Positions 1 to 12,459 of a DNA stretch of 64,000 nt are shown piece after piece. Positions within the stretch are counted from its first letter, which is position 1. Every line of letters begins with the position of its first letter. This DNA comes from Azadirachta indica (Eukaryota; Streptophyta; Magnoliopsida; Sapindales; Meliaceae), in assembly GCA_022749755.1 (NCBI GenBank), contig CM040451.1, forward strand, positions 7,887,871 through 7,951,870, written 5' to 3'. Under the pieces are notes generated by a model. That model was not told where the DNA came from. It did no database searches and saw nothing but the letters and a program-made list of their open reading frames with translations. Position numbers and translations under genes: made by a program.

Positions 1-54
1 TGAGAAGAGAAGAACGAAAATAAATGAGAGAATTGTAGAGCTCCGAGGCTTAAT
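1..54 (-). pseudogene. BBE-like gene, 5' fragment cut by the window edge
   Basis: Read on the minus strand, this matches the signal-peptide start of the intact BBE-like gene at 49266-50894, base for base over most of its length. The position of its ATG holds ATT here (plus-strand AAT at 52-54), so the normal start codon is lost. The same ATT is found in the second copy at 31921-31923. The rest lies left of the window. By analogy with 31688-31923 it is probably only a short 5' fragment. Confidence 0.75.
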
Positions 55-108
55 TTCTGATGGTAATTAATTAATTAAGCTTGATGAGATGATTCAAAAG
101 CAATCAAT

Positions 109-118
109 CCCTTATATA
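109..118 (-). promoter_or_regulatory. TATA box of the dead BBE-like gene copy
   Basis: TATATAAGGG on the minus strand, about 55 bases upstream of the lost start codon. It has the same place and sequence as the TATA box of the intact gene at 50947-50955. The promoter core has outlived the start codon. Confidence 0.55.
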
Positions 119-3099
119 GACTACTGAAGAGAAATGATATTATTTAAAAGTAGAAAAATATATATATGGTTGGTGAATTGTAGAAAATCCTATCTGGTGC
201 TGGAGAAAATTTCAATAATCTGAATATGCATTAATTAATTAATTACACCTAAATAATATAATTAATTTTGATTTAAGGAAAGTTCTTTTAATCATATACG
301 CTATCTTCTTCTCCAAGTTGAATAGCTTTCTGCCGGCCATCTCATCACTTTTGAATTTTCTTTTTTCATGTATGTCAGGCTTCACATCATCATTTGCAGT
401 TAACCTGTAATTCTTTCTTAGTTACCAAGTTTCTTATAATAAGTTGAAAAATATTGAAAAAAAATCCCACACAGAAGTTTGGTTTATTATTGGATTATCA
501 TGAGGTGGAAATTTAGTTGTACCAGGCCCGGCCCAGCCCAATTCTGTACGCCCCAAACTAATAATACTAGAACTTGCTTATCTATTAACCGAATTAATAG
601 TTGTTTAATATTGCACAATTTTTCAAATTATTTGTAAATTATAAATGCTTAACACTTTTAATTAACGAAATTAAATCTAACTCATATATTTAATATATAA
701 TTAATATACTACAAGTAATACACGTATGAAATGTAATTTTGTATTTAATACTTTAATAGATGTAATGGTTCACAAATAATAAAGAATTGTTGATCCATTC
801 TCTTTATGTATTATTACTAATTATTTATACAATAATAGTATGCAGTAAATTAACATTAAAATAAACAGTAAAAAAATAAGTAATTAATTAAATTTAAAAA
901 TAAAGTATTAATAGTTAAAACAGAAAAATATTTGACTATATGTCTACTTTGTTCGTTATATACCAACAACCCTATTTTTATATTTTAGTTTTAGATTTGA
1001 CAATTAGAATTGAAAATCAAATGCCACTATTTAGTTATATTTTCTTAAATCGAGATTTTAAAAGTGATAACTAAATCAAATGATTCTATCAATTGATAAA
1101 CACACCTAGGGAAGGACAACAAAAGCAAGAAGAAAGAGGAATGTAACACGGGTCCCACCTTTGTCAGATATACTTTTGCAGCAAACTAATCTTAACTATT
1201 ATTTGTCAGTTATATATTCTTATAATATTTTAATTACCAAATATAATTTGATCATTTTAATGAAAATTAATAAAAATAAACAGATTATGTTTTTATTTAA
1301 TAAAAATATATATAATTTTAGGGATACGATATAATTATTTCATATTACCGAGGTACAAGTTACCTTAAGCTATAAAATAATATTTTTTATTTTCTAACTC
1401 TAAAAAAGAAAGTTGAAAAAAAAAGTAAAATACACCTCCATTATAATTTAAATATAATTTCAATCTAAATTACTCATAAATATTATTGTTAGGGAAAATT
1501 TCTCTAAGCCCAGAAATGGAAAACCCAATTGGCCCGATATAGAGATTATAGCGAACTGAACAGATAGTTGAGGTGTAATAACTCAAATTTACCTTATAAA
1601 AATATACGACAAAATACTTGAAATAAATCCAAAAATCTAAAATTTTATTGTACAATTAAAATTCTCAAAAGAATTAATCAACCTTAATATACAATTAAAT
1701 TACTAAAAATTCAATAAAAAAATTCTTAAGGTTAAATACAATACTAAAAATTTTAATTTGATACTAAAAAAAAAATATTATTTAATCATTAAACTTCAAT
1801 TATTTCAATAGTCTAACGAAATTTTTAATAGTTTATAATTCATCTATTCAGAAATTCAATATGCAAAATATTAATGATAAGATGTGAATTGTTGACTCGG
1901 TAAATAAATTTGTGTATAATATTTATGTTTTTTATATTAAACATTCATACATAAATCATTAGTACTTCTAAAACATTTCAAAAAACATGCAAGCATGATT
2001 ATAAATATTTATTTAATTCAATAATATTAGGCCATGTTACATTGTATATAATAAAAATTATACGCAATATCTTTGAAGTTCAATCATAAATTAATATATT
2101 CATAATCTTAACTTGGCTAATCGATCAATAACAAAACAATAATAATCATAAGACAACAATGTAATAATTGTTATAGAATAATATTCACTATATATATTAA
2201 ACTTAAATTTTTATTGTAGTATCTAAAATCTTACTCATAAAAATCAAAGTCAAAATAAAAAATTTATAGTTTAAATCTAAAATGTCCTTAATCTTTAACT
2301 TGTACAATTAAATAAGTGATATTACAAAGGGGTATTGCTATTGTGGGAAAGAATAGCGTAATTGAAATGGATTCTATCTCCTAGAATTTAGGAGTGTAGT
2401 GAGCTAACAAAAGACACATGGATGAGAACAATTGGAGAATATTGAGAGCGCCAATTGGGAAGCTCCACCTTTATGGTTAAGAAAATTGTCAATAGCTAAA
2501 GGAATCTTATACAAGATTATCCTAAATCTCTCATGAAAGGTTGGGGAGGCACAACTCCGTCATGATTGAGACACCTGTTGCCTACAAAAAAGAGAGAACA
2601 AAATGTATTGTGGGACGCGTTGTACAGAATCTTATTCTCCATGTTCATCATTTTGAACAGTATTTTTATTTATAGATATTAAAATTCTAAAATTAACCCT
2701 AAAATAATTATTAAAGTTCAATAATAATTAAGAAATGAAATTTTTAAAAAACCAAAATATATTTTTTATTACTTTATTACTTTTTATTTTTAAAAATATA
2801 ATTAAAATTTTTATATTTTTTTCCTATAAATTATTTTAAGGTTGTGTGTGTAGAGAGACAAACATTTATCTAAAATTAATTTTCATTTATCATTACTCAC
2901 TATATACATTCTAGTAATTAGTATTACCACAATATTTTAAAAATAAAATTTATCAAGCGCACGCACCACTTTTTTTTAAAATTTAATGGCACTTTTGAAA
3001 ATAAAATTTATCAAACACTCAATTGATTTCCTTATATCTAATTATTTATACATACATCATAACTGAATTATTTTAAAATACAAAGTAACTACAAACTGA
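119..3099. other. AT-rich upstream spacer of the BBE block, copy 1
   Basis: No convincing gene. This is the upstream DNA of the minus-strand BBE copy. It is recognisably homologous to 26392-29620 (gene A upstream), 31988-34970 and 50956-54541 (gene B upstream). Landmarks shared by the copies are a GC-richer patch with GGCCCAGCCCAA at about 527-541, a stretch with GGGTCCCACCTTTGTCAGA at about 1151-1169, and a stretch around 2400-2560 containing GAGCGCCAATTGGGAAGCTC. Short ORFs here, such as 1470-1655, show no family features. Confidence 0.7.
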
Positions 3100-3120
3100 C
3101 CCTAAACTAACCCAAGAGCA

Positions 3121-4009
3121 AACATTATATACTTATCCTTTTACTTGAGACTTTAAATTCAAAAAATTATCAATATGATAGTTCAAAAGAAGAATTCTAA
3201 GTAGACGATTTAGCTTCCATATCTAGCACTAACAGGGAACTGAATGTTCTTACAAAAGATCAAAGAATTTTCACTTGAGGCAGTAAACAAGATTGAGGAT
3301 TATGGCCAAAGGCTTAAATAGACTTGTGAATCCAAAATTATAGTTTCCAACTAGTATCTACTATCTACAACCTCAAAGAAATCCTTGAAAAATTCCTCAA
3401 AATCCAACAAAACTAACAAGCAGTCTTGATTGAACAAATTAATGACAAATAACAAAAGAAAAAAGAAATTGTAGTCATTGAAAATAAGGATGAGGATGAG
3501 AGTGAAGTCCCTAAAAATGTTATAGAAGACTTCATAATGATCCTCTCTTAAATTACTTACAAAAAATGGCACATCAAAGTTACCCTTTTAGTCAACAATA
3601 AGGATAGGATGAGAGTGAAGTCTCTGAAAATGTTATAGAAGACTTCATAATGATCCTTTCTCAAATTACCTACAAAAAATGGCACATCGAAGTTACCCTT
3701 TTAGTCAACAATGAATTCAAATTAGAAAAAATTGTCTTGTTTGATATAGGAGCTGACTTGAATTGTACTGAAGAAGGTTTAATGGCAACCAAGTTTTATG
3801 AGAAAATCATAAAAGGCCTTCGAGGTGTTAACAGATTTGAACTCAAAATCAATTACAAACTCTCGCATTTCAGTGTTTGTAACCAGGGAATCTATTTCAA
3901 AACTACATTTCTTTTAATCAAAGACCTTTCCAAAAGTGATGGACAATTGGGTAGACATTTCTCTTGGGATTTCATGAGATTTGAAGAGGAGTTTGTCATC
4001 CTTAGTTGA
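3121..4009 (+). pseudogene. Retropepsin-like protease relic of a caulimovirid-like element
   Basis: The open stretch 3650-4009 (119 codons) carries an aspartic-protease signature. A hydrophobic strand leads into D-I-G-A-D, where retropepsins normally have D-T/S-G-A, followed by a region with N-C-T-E-E-G and a later C-N-Q-G block. The arrangement resembles the protease section of caulimovirid or Ty3-type polyproteins. The second half, which should carry the flap and the I-x-G motif, is degraded (LGRHFSWDF). No reverse transcriptase follows. Bases 3485-3598 and 3599-3712 are a tandem duplication of the protease N-terminal coding part. Family assignment is by motif; the exact parent element is unknown. 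Confidence 0.6.
3485..3712 (+). repeat. Tandem duplication of about 113 bp inside the protease relic
   Basis: Two adjacent units, about 3485-3598 and 3599-3712, both read GGATGAGAGTGAAGTC, then GACTTCATAATGATCCT, then CAAAAAATGGCACATC. They differ at a few bases; the first unit has a TAA stop where the second reads CAA. The same tandem pair is in the other segmental copy at about 35354-35585. Confidence 0.85.
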
Positions 4010-5993
4010 TAAACAAAGTATTTCAGATTCTAAACGTTAAACTGTTTATTTGTTCACTTCTATCCAATTGTTGAACAATAGTTTTCAAAAATTGATTGAT
4101 GTAGTTGCTTTAGTCTCTTTTGCCTTTACTTTGACTTTGAATGGAGGGGCTTAACATTGACATCTTCGGGAGAAATCTTGATTTTCCTACGAGGTGGATG
4201 GACAGACTCAATGACTTCACCATTTAAGCTTTGCCAAGATCTTGTCAGACTGCAAAAGATAAAGGGCTTCCAAGTCAACATTAATTAATGCACTTCAGGA
4301 ACATTTCTGTAAAATCATAATGCACCCAAAAAAATCTGATGAAGTCCAGTTGCATTCAGAATTATTATGTCAATAATTCAAAGGTGGGAAAAGAGAATTA
4401 GACTTTTCAAGCTTTCAAAATTCCGAGCTTTTAGAAAAATAAGCTTCAAGAAACTTTCTTGTAATTTTTCCAAAAATTGTATTAAAAATCTTCAACAATT
4501 GAAGATCACAATTTATCAGTTTAATCTTATAACCTTTCAATAATATTCAATAATTTATGTGTTGTTCAATGTTTAAGTTTTAATTTAATATTTTATTCAA
4601 TCTTTACATTTCAATTTATTTATCTTGCATTTATTTTCGCAATTGTTTAATTGTAATTTCTGCATCAATTTTTTTTTGAATACTTGATCACAAGGATATA
4701 TCATAAAAAAATTTTGTACGTGATAAATTGTGTCATTTAAAAATACATACATATTTTATAGCAAAATAAATTTTTATAATAAAATTTTATAAAAAATTTT
4801 GCATGCGTGTTTATCTTGAATTTATTTTCACATTTATTTAATTTTAATTTTTGGTTCAATTTCTTTTTGATGCTTGATCGCGAGATATGTTATAGCAAAA
4901 TTATGTGCATGGTGATATTATGTCATTTAAAAATATGTAACATGCCCCCTAGGTGTAATTTAGATGGTCTCGGATATGCTTAATACTCCTACGTTATCTT
5001 AAGTTTGACTAACAATAAGAGATAAGAATTTAGTATTTCCTGAATAAGATTTCTCACTCATATTCAAAATCTTTTAAAATAAATATGTATCATATTTTAA
5101 AGAAAAGTAAGTTTTTATAATAAAATTTTATAAAAAATTGCATGTGCGTATTGAATATGATTTACTTTGATGCTAAGAAATTATTCATAAAATAAATCAT
5201 TTAAAGGTGAAATAATTTTAAGAGAGTTAATTTTATTTTGGTTCCTCACATTTCACGAAATATCATTTTTATTTAGCATATTTTATATATTAGGTACATA
5301 TGAACATTTGATATTTTTCTCACAAGAAACAATTTTCAATCTCTTTATTCATCTCTTCATCTTCCATTTTTTCTTCTTTACATTTTCTTTCTTCTCCTAG
5401 TTGCATTATTCTCTTCCTAATTTGCTCTGTTTTGGTCCATTTTTTTTTTTCTTGTTTTTCCTCGTCCTCTTCTTCTTCCACCTCCTCTCTTTATTTTCCT
5501 CTTTCCTTCCTAAAAGTACTGTCAAATAAATGAAGTTTATTGATGGATTAGAAAGCCCCTTTAGTAACAGTAGAAAATTGAAAGATGTTTGGTCAAAGAA
5601 CCAAAATAACATGGACTGAAATATTTTGGATCAAAGTGATGTTTTTAAAACTACTAGGGACTTTTTTGTGTCTAATAAATAAAATATGTTAACTAAAAGG
5701 ATATTTTCTAAAATAGCAAGTACCAAAATACTTGAATAGAGTGCTAATTTGTTCAATAGATAACATTGGTATTAAGACAAGATTATTAGTTCAAAACCAT
5801 TTAAATATTAAAGCAAGTTATGAATGAATTGGTTGACTTGCAACGATCTTAGTATTTTAAATCTACCTCCAGAATTTCAACTACTGCAAGTACCTCACAT
5901 ATCACAAGGAACAATATTCAATCTTAGATATTACATGTAAAAGTACCAAACCTTACATCTGCAAAAGGAAATGTGACCAAAACATAAAGTGAA
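4010..5993. other. Spacer and upstream region of the plus-strand BBE pseudogene, copy 1
   Basis: No gene supported. Bases 5220-5993 match, in reverse orientation, the upstream region of BBE-like gene C (60127-60940), so they are the old promoter side of the plus-strand pseudogene. The last 30 bases before its ATG are nearly the same as in gene C. The region 4120-5220 is also found at 30040-30905. The minus-strand ORF 5406-5612 is low-complexity Lys/Glu/Arg sequence from a pyrimidine-rich tract and is not credible. Confidence 0.6.
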
Positions 5994-7238
5994 ATGAAGC
6001 CTCAAAGTTCTTCGACCCCTCTTCTTTGATTTTCTCCTTTTACTTTCATTCCATCAGAAAATTTATAGTGATGCTCATGACAATTTTCTTCAATGTCTAT
6101 ATCTACACTCTAAGAATTCCACTTCCATTTCGAAAGTGATTTATACTCAAAACAACTCTTCATACACATTGATCTTGGAATTTACCATACAAATCCTTAG
6201 GTTTTCAACACCCATGACCCCAAAACCTCTTGCTATTGCCACACCCTTTTATGTGCTCACGTTCAAGTAGCCATTCAATGTTCCCAATTAAATGGCTTGC
6301 ATATTAGGGTTCGTAGTGCAAGTCATGATCGCGAGGGCCTTTCTTATGTTGCTGATGTTCCATTTGTGATCATTGATTTAATAAATCTTAGTGCAATCAG
6401 TTTTGGCGTAGAAGATAAGACAGCATGGGTTGAAGCCAGTGCCACCATTAGGGAACTTTACTACAAGATTGATGAAAAAGGTAGAACATTTGCCTTTCTA
6501 GTAGGAGGTTGCCCTAGTATTGGTGTTCTTGGGTATTTTAGTGGTGAAGGATATGGTGCGTTGTTGCGGAAATATGGCCTTGTTGCTGATCATATCGCTA
6601 ATACTCACTTGATCAATGCTAAAGGAAGTTTTTTGGAGAAGATTTATTTTGGGTGATTCGAGGAAGTGCAGGAGCTAGTTTCGGTGTTATTTTCGCTTGG
6701 AAAATAAAATTGGTTTCCATTCCACCAAGTCTTAACTGTATGTTTCGTACAATGAATTGTGGAACAACATGTTACAAAGATTATTCACAAATGGCAGTAT
6801 GTTGCTCATAAACTTGTTGAAGATATATTTAACCGAATCAATTTAATAAGTGTAAATTCATGTAAAGATGGAAAAAGAATGATGCAAGCTTTATTTGGGT
6901 TATCATTTCTTGGTGGGACTGAAAGGCTTCTTCATTGATGCAAGAGAGCTTCCCTGAACCGGTTTGGTGAAGGAAGAATACTTCGGATTAAATCTGAGGT
7001 CCTCTTTTCCCCGTCCCAAAACACAGAATTTTTGGATGTTTTTTTGAACAGGACTTCTACAATTAAAAGATTTTTCAAAGTAAAATCTAACTATTTTAGA
7101 GAGCCCATGCCTCAAATTGCTTTTGAAGGGACATCTCAATTGTTTAAAGAAAAGGAAGCAAAGGTTGCTGAATTGAATTTGGTTCCTTATGGTGGAAAAA
7201 TGGGTAAGATTTTAGTGTTTAAAATTTATTTAGGGTAA
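5994..7238 (+). pseudogene. BBE-like (FAD-linked oxidase) pseudogene, C-type, copy 1
   Basis: The closest relative in the window is gene C (58508-60126). It starts with ATGAAGCCTCAAAG at 5994, but the signal peptide runs into a stop after about 11 codons and frameshifts follow. Open remains are 6297-6656, with S-x-x-H-D-R-E-G-L-S in place of the family RSGGHDxEGLS (His kept), the second FAD cysteine in G-G-C-P, and the GEGYG loop. A further remnant, 7032-7238, covers the middle of the enzyme. Homology ends just after the GGKMG segment (near 7230), so the last ~110 residues including the NYRDLD region are missing. Non-coding DNA shared with 39108 and 47065 follows. Not functional. Confidence 0.88.
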
Positions 7239-7602
7239 GAAGTAGGAGTAAAATAACTTAGAAAATTTAGTTTTAATATTATAGTGATTCCTATTTTTTT
7301 AGCGTTCTTATTTGATTTTTATTGTTTGAGTAGAATTTTAGTTTATTATTTTTATTTTTCGTTAATTTTTTTTTCATGAGAATTATTATTCTCTTAGGAT
7401 CAGGTTATATACTAGTATAAATATGTTATGTTATTTATTAGTTTGAATTAATTCATTCAATCAATAATATTTTGTTCAATTAATCTTGTGTACCTTATTT
7501 ATCTTTATCTTTGGAGGTTCTTTATCTCTCTTTGAGAGGCTTTATTTTTGATTATTCAAGATGTACGCAAGAATAATATTTAATATTACTTCCGCATTGT
7601 GT
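7239..7602 (+). mobile_element. Likely LTR or terminal-region remnant, copy 1
   Basis: AT-rich non-coding DNA after the BBE pseudogene. It contains a possible core promoter (CTAGTATAAATATG near 7413) and ends at GCATTGTGT. In the sister copy this end continues as TCAAGTAGTATTAAAG (39471 on), and at 31516 as TCAAGTGGTATCAAAA. The latter resembles the TGGTATCA primer-binding context found just inside plant LTR elements and caulimovirids. I infer a retroelement terminal sequence; no complete LTR pair is visible. Confidence 0.4.
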
Positions 7603-9059
7603 ACCTATGTTTCCTTTTTTTAAGAGAATTGTTATGCATTTAGAGTTGCTGTTACAACATTGTTGTTGTAGATATGTTGCAATTCGGTAGTTTCTTTGGT
7701 TATTTGGTTAGAAAAAAAATACAATTAATGTATGTTTGAGAAAGCTACAGAGAAAGAAACTCATTTTAAGCAAGTTATATTTATTGAAAAATGTTTCCAC
7801 CAAACTTATTTTAATTACATGGTTTTGTATATTTAGTTGAATGCTTGAATTTTTCAATTTCCTAGTGCATATGACATTGTAATTAAACAGCATCGGTATT
7901 GATTCATTTTTGTTTCAGAATTTTGATTGGCTTCTTTCATATCATGTAAAAATGATCCTCATCTTAGCAGTTCTAATTTTGACATGGACTTTGTAACCAC
8001 CAATTTAAATTTTTTTGCAGTTTTTGGACATGAACATGGATGTCTTTAGGGATAATCCATGAATTAAATAGTTCATTTTTACATGATCATCTTTGTCTTA
8101 GAAATCTACCAAGAATCGAAAGTTTTCGCGATGTCACTTCTTATTTGAAAAGCTTGGCTCCTGCCCATTCGGGCTATATTAATGTACCTCTCAAGCTAGT
8201 TTGATGTCAAGAATCTTTTTAAAGTAGAAACCCATCAACATAAAATAAGGATAAAACTAGTATATCTAGATATTTGAAAGTTAAATATTAATGTTGTTTG
8301 TTGTGATGGCAGATGAAGAAATAGTTATTTCATAATATTTAATTGACTTTTTCTTGTCCTGCTGCTTACAAATGTCAATCATCTTACAATCCAATCTTAG
8401 ATTCAAGGTCAAAATTAGTACTGCATGTATGTGTAACTTATGTGAAGTGGCACTTTCATTTATTTATTTATTTATTTATCATTTCCCATTATTGACTTTG
8501 AACATTGTACTATTCCAATTAAAAATCGATTAGAATTTAAACTATAATATAAGAAATATATTAATTTTTAATTGAATAACTTATTAAATTCTTGAGTTAA
8601 AGCAATTGTAATATATTAATATGAAAATGTGACTTTAGATGATATCGGATTAATGCATTTAGGTAAAGTGAAAAAAATAGAGTTTGGGCTTGAAATTGAC
8701 CAAGACAAATATGACAAGGGAAAAACAGCCTTTTGTGAGCCAATTAAAAAATGAAAAAAAAAAATAAGAGCCGATTTTCCAACTAATAGAAATTGATCAA
8801 ACTGGGTCAAATGAAGCTGGGTTGGGGCGGGGTAGTTGGGTTAAAAATAGGGACAAGTTGGGAACAAATTTGTCTTTTGCAAAATGGGGGAGAGGCTGCC
8901 CAAACAAATCGGGTTCGAGGATGGTAATCCCTACCTTGAACCTACCCTAGTTCCGTCCTTAGGTCAAGAGAAAGCGCATATAGTTTTTCCAAACTTTCTA
9001 TATGTGAGTTTCTCAAACCTCGAAGGAGTTATATGTTAATTCCCCTAACTGAATTACCG
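7603..9059. other. Unassigned sequence after the duplication breakpoint
   Basis: No sustained coding frame. Two places on the plus strand look like splice acceptors followed by short open stretches (TTTGTTTCAG at about 7909-7918 and TTTTTTTGCAG at about 8010-8020), so a piece of an ordinary gene may be present. I cannot name it. An ATTT microsatellite lies at 8457-8479. A G-rich patch at about 8819-8950 resembles the ends of hAT-type MITEs. Confidence 0.3.
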
Positions 9060-9356
9060 TGAGGTGTGGAAATGGGGTTTAATGAGGGCCTAGCCTAATT
9101 TCCTTTAGCCTAAACTAATAATTCTAGAGCTTGCTTATTTGTGTCTTGAGATCAATAATCTCTTAATGTTACATAATTTCTTAAATTATTGCAAATTATG
9201 TGAACTAGACACTTTTAACTAATGAGATTAAATCTAACCCATCTATTTAATGTATAATTAATATATCATAAGTAAATGCATGTGAATGTAATTTTAATAG
9301 TGGAAATTACGTAAATTTAATAAATTTACAAATGATATAAGAAATTATGTAAAGTA
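9060..9356. repeat. Further fragment of the BBE upstream repeat
   Basis: Matches the block around 501-800, 26840-27130, 32370-32670 and 51300-51600 (CTAAACTAATAAT, then ACTTTTAACTAATGAGATTAAA, then the run ending in TTTACAAATGATATAAG). Identity is clearly lower than between the others. It breaks off at 9356, where a possible DNA transposon starts. Confidence 0.6.
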
Positions 9357-12300
9357 AGGGTGTTCAACAGATCAGATTGGGCGGATTTGACTAAAACCAT
9401 ATTCGATCCATCATTTGGCAAATTGGAACATTTTCAATCCAACCCCATCCAGTATAATAGAATCTGATCCAACCCAATTCATTAAAAAAATTTTCGAAGT
9501 TGATCCAAACCTATCCAATCTAAATAAATTAGAAGTATTTAATTTTAGTTTTAATATTGATTATATATTTTATTAATGAAGATAATAAAAAAAAAATAGT
9601 ATATAATTTATTTAAACCTTCAAGTAAATACATCCGTCCAAACTAAATAACAAACAATGAATATATAAATAATTTTAATTGGGTAATTTTCAATAAAAAA
9701 AAAAATTATGTTCTCAAAGCTACATCTAAAATCTAAAAAAAAAAAAAGTGGTAAAAATAATCACGGTAAGTCTATATAAGAATACGTAATTAAAATTTAT
9801 AACACTTCACATATTATTGTTATCAAATTTTACTTGAACTAAAAAAAAATAGTTATATCATAAATAAAAAATGTTGATTATTTGAAAAACAAACCAAAAA
9901 ATAAAATTGAAAAGAAAGAAAGATTAAAAAATGTGATTTACATTTATTTTATAAAGTAGAATAATATATTATTAATATAGTAGAAAGTTAAGAACAAGAA
10001 CAGTCCCAAGATTATTAGGACAGTTAAGATCATACAAATAAAAATAAAATTACCAAATACACTGGCAAGAGACTACATGAAAAAGAAACAGCATAAGCTG
10101 CAGCTTTTAAAGATTGCAAGACTTCCCACAGCAACAATTTTCCAGCAAAACCAGAAATAGCAATGAAAGCAAAAGGCATAAAATTAGCAGTAGATCGCCA
10201 GTAAGCAGCGGCAGAAAATATGTATTTGCAGTAGTCATCAAAGAACCAGCAAAGAATGTGATTTACACATTTGAGTGTATAAATGATTTATATTTGTATG
10301 TAGTGATATTGTATTCTAACCCAACTTTTTGGAAAAAAGCACATATTCCCTAGGTTTATAGCATATGCTAGATACCCCTTACTTTAAAAAAATGTGAAAA
10401 TACTCTTTAATTTTACTGATAACCTCGAATTTCTATTCTTAATATAAATTATCTATTTTACCCCTAAACTATTCAAAGACATATATATATATATATATGA
10501 CCATATTATGCCCTTTCTTATTTTGTAATAACTAATATAATTTGGTTCTAACGTTTAAATTTGAAAGTTATAATAATATTTTGACCTTAATTATTTTTCA
10601 AGAAAAATAAATTGTACAAATTAAATATTAATAAGCACAAATAGAATTATATAAATTGAATAATATAAAGATTGTAAAGAATTATAAAAGAAAACTCATT
10701 AGACATAATTATATATAAAAATTTAATACCAATAACTAGTAATCTATTACAAAAGATTAAAACATAATTAAAATATTATTAAAGAAATTACCTTTGATTT
10801 TTTTTTAATTTTGGCATTTCAATGAGAATTGGGAAGTTTGGGATGAGGAAAATTAATTGAATGAGAATTGAAGGGAGTTGAATGAATTGTCTTGAGAGTG
10901 TTGAAGAAATTGCCATGAAAATTTAGGTGAAACTTGAAAGAGAAGGGTGGCAGGGTGATGATAGAAGGATTATGGTATTAAGCAAGATGCCATCGTAAAA
11001 TCCTTGCACAAATAGTTGTATCAAATAAAAATTGTCTTTGTATGATTTCCATTGAAATAATAAAACAAAGAAGTTGGAACAAATTTGTCATAATTTTTAA
11101 ATGGAGTTTTCTGGAGAACAAACTTTGAGAAGGTAGAGTAGAAATTAGTATGAGATTGTATAATAAAGTCATTAAAATGAGCTAACATACTCAAAAAAAA
11201 AAAAAAAAAACATTTATTCTTCTTCCCTAGTTCATTTTTTTTTTACAGACGTGATTGTTTCTCGTATTTTTTGAAGAAAACATCCATTTGTGTTTGAGTT
11301 AGGATTAGACTTTTGATTGAGCTGAAGAATAAGCCCTTTTTTTTTTTTGTAACACTAGTTCTTGCGATCGACTCACTTCTTTCAAATTATTTCTCATTAT
11401 TAAGAAAAGGTAACAAAGATAAATTTTGAGCTTGTTTATAGCAATAGTAATTAATCGTTGTTCTTTTAAGGTCAACCTATTCACCTATCTAGATAATATT
11501 GTTCCTTGTTCACTAAAAAATCAACTAATTAAACTCATATTTTTATAATCAATTTGATCCTCGACTGGATTTGGGCAAACACCTACGAAAAGATCGCTTG
11601 GATTTAAGAAAGCGTGGCTTGAATTTCTTCATAATTTATTTACTCCTTATCGCTAAAATCCCATTTCGATAAAAAAAAAAAATAATTTATAGATTTATAG
11701 AATTAACTAAGAGGATTTAGGTTGTCTATATTTATTTATTTGTATTTGTTTCCATTTAAATATATGAAATAATATAGATATCTATCTATATTATTTTTTC
11801 ATATTCCTTGGATGAGTGACACACAAGCACTCTTTATCTATTTCTTTATCTCTCCATGAATTATATATGTGTAACAATGGGGATAGAATTTTCTCAATTC
11901 CAATCGACTGGTGTATTTTGTCAATTCTTTTGATTTTTTCTGTTTATTTTTTTAATTTTTAAAATCTTAATACTTGGACTTGGCCTATAGACTTATCAAG
12001 AATTATTGAATTAAGATTAATAAATTATTACCTGTCGACCCTATAGGCGGACATGGCCTATGAAAATTAAGCCCATGCGGGCTCATGTACCGGTCTATCG
12101 AGGCCAAGTTTCTAAAATCAAAGCCTAGCAAGGTTTATAAAGCTCATGAGTCAACTCAATAATTAATAATTTTTTTTAAATAATGTAAAATTTTGTTATT
12201 ATTAATTGTAAATAATAAAATTAATAGTTTAATTAAAAAATAGTAAGATAATTTATATTTAAAATATTATTATATTACTTTTAATAGATTGGATCAAATT

Positions 12301-12441
12301 CTTGCGGATTGACAATGTCAATTTACAATCCAATCCACTGTAACCGGATTTTAGATTTCTAAATCCAATCCAATTTATTAATCCACCAAATCAACTAAAA
12401 ACATATCAAATCAAATTGGATTCTGAACATCCCTACTCTTT
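9357..12441. mobile_element. Possible DNA transposon with short inverted ends
   Basis: The left end begins AGGGTGTTCA (about 9357). The right end is TGAACATCCCT (to about 12440), the reverse complement of AGGGATGTTCA. Both ends carry many CCAATCC/GGATTGG-type subterminal repeats, as in plant hAT-like elements. No transposase frame survives: the interior (10.0-11.7 kb) has only short ORFs such as 10114-10353, plus poly-A and poly-T tracts. I could not find a clean target-site duplication, so these could also be two unrelated MITE ends. Confidence 0.35.
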
Positions 12442-12459
12442 ATAAATATATTTAAAGAG

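Larger units (their letters stand above)
1..7602. repeat. Segmental duplication, copy 1 (pairs with 31870-39471)
   Basis: Bases 1-7602 line up with 31870-39471 at a nearly constant offset of about 31,869. Differences are scattered single bases and short indels in homopolymers, for example one extra C in the second copy near 38827. The copy continues to the left of the window, because the matching sequence at 31688-31869 is contiguous in copy 2. The right edge is sharp: after a shared GCATTGTGT the two copies diverge completely. The block holds the 5' end of a minus-strand BBE-like gene, AT-rich spacer, a retropepsin-like relic, and a plus-strand BBE-like pseudogene. The near identity, in non-coding DNA too, points to a recent event or an assembly duplication. 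Confidence 0.93.

Noticed and set aside
1470..1655. Conserved 61-codon minus-strand ORF (also 33344-33529, and 27801-27995 in altered form)
   Set aside because: Conservation is explained by the segmental duplication; the more diverged copy changes its frame and end, so no sign of protein selection.
3351..3572. Minus-strand 73-codon ORF, repeated at 35224-35445
   Set aside because: Antisense to the protease-relic region; Phe/Leu/Asp-rich composition from reversed Lys/Glu codons.
5406..5612. Lys/Arg/Glu-rich minus-strand ORF (also 37277-37480)
   Set aside because: It comes from a pyrimidine-rich low-complexity tract and changes length with indels between copies.
10474..10498. TA runs here and at 23341-23373, 30794-30819 and 48898-48918 as functional sites
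   Set aside because: Simple microsatellites in AT-rich DNA.
9357..12441. A confident hAT transposon call
   Set aside because: Short inverted ends match but no target-site duplication or transposase was found, so it is listed at low confidence only.
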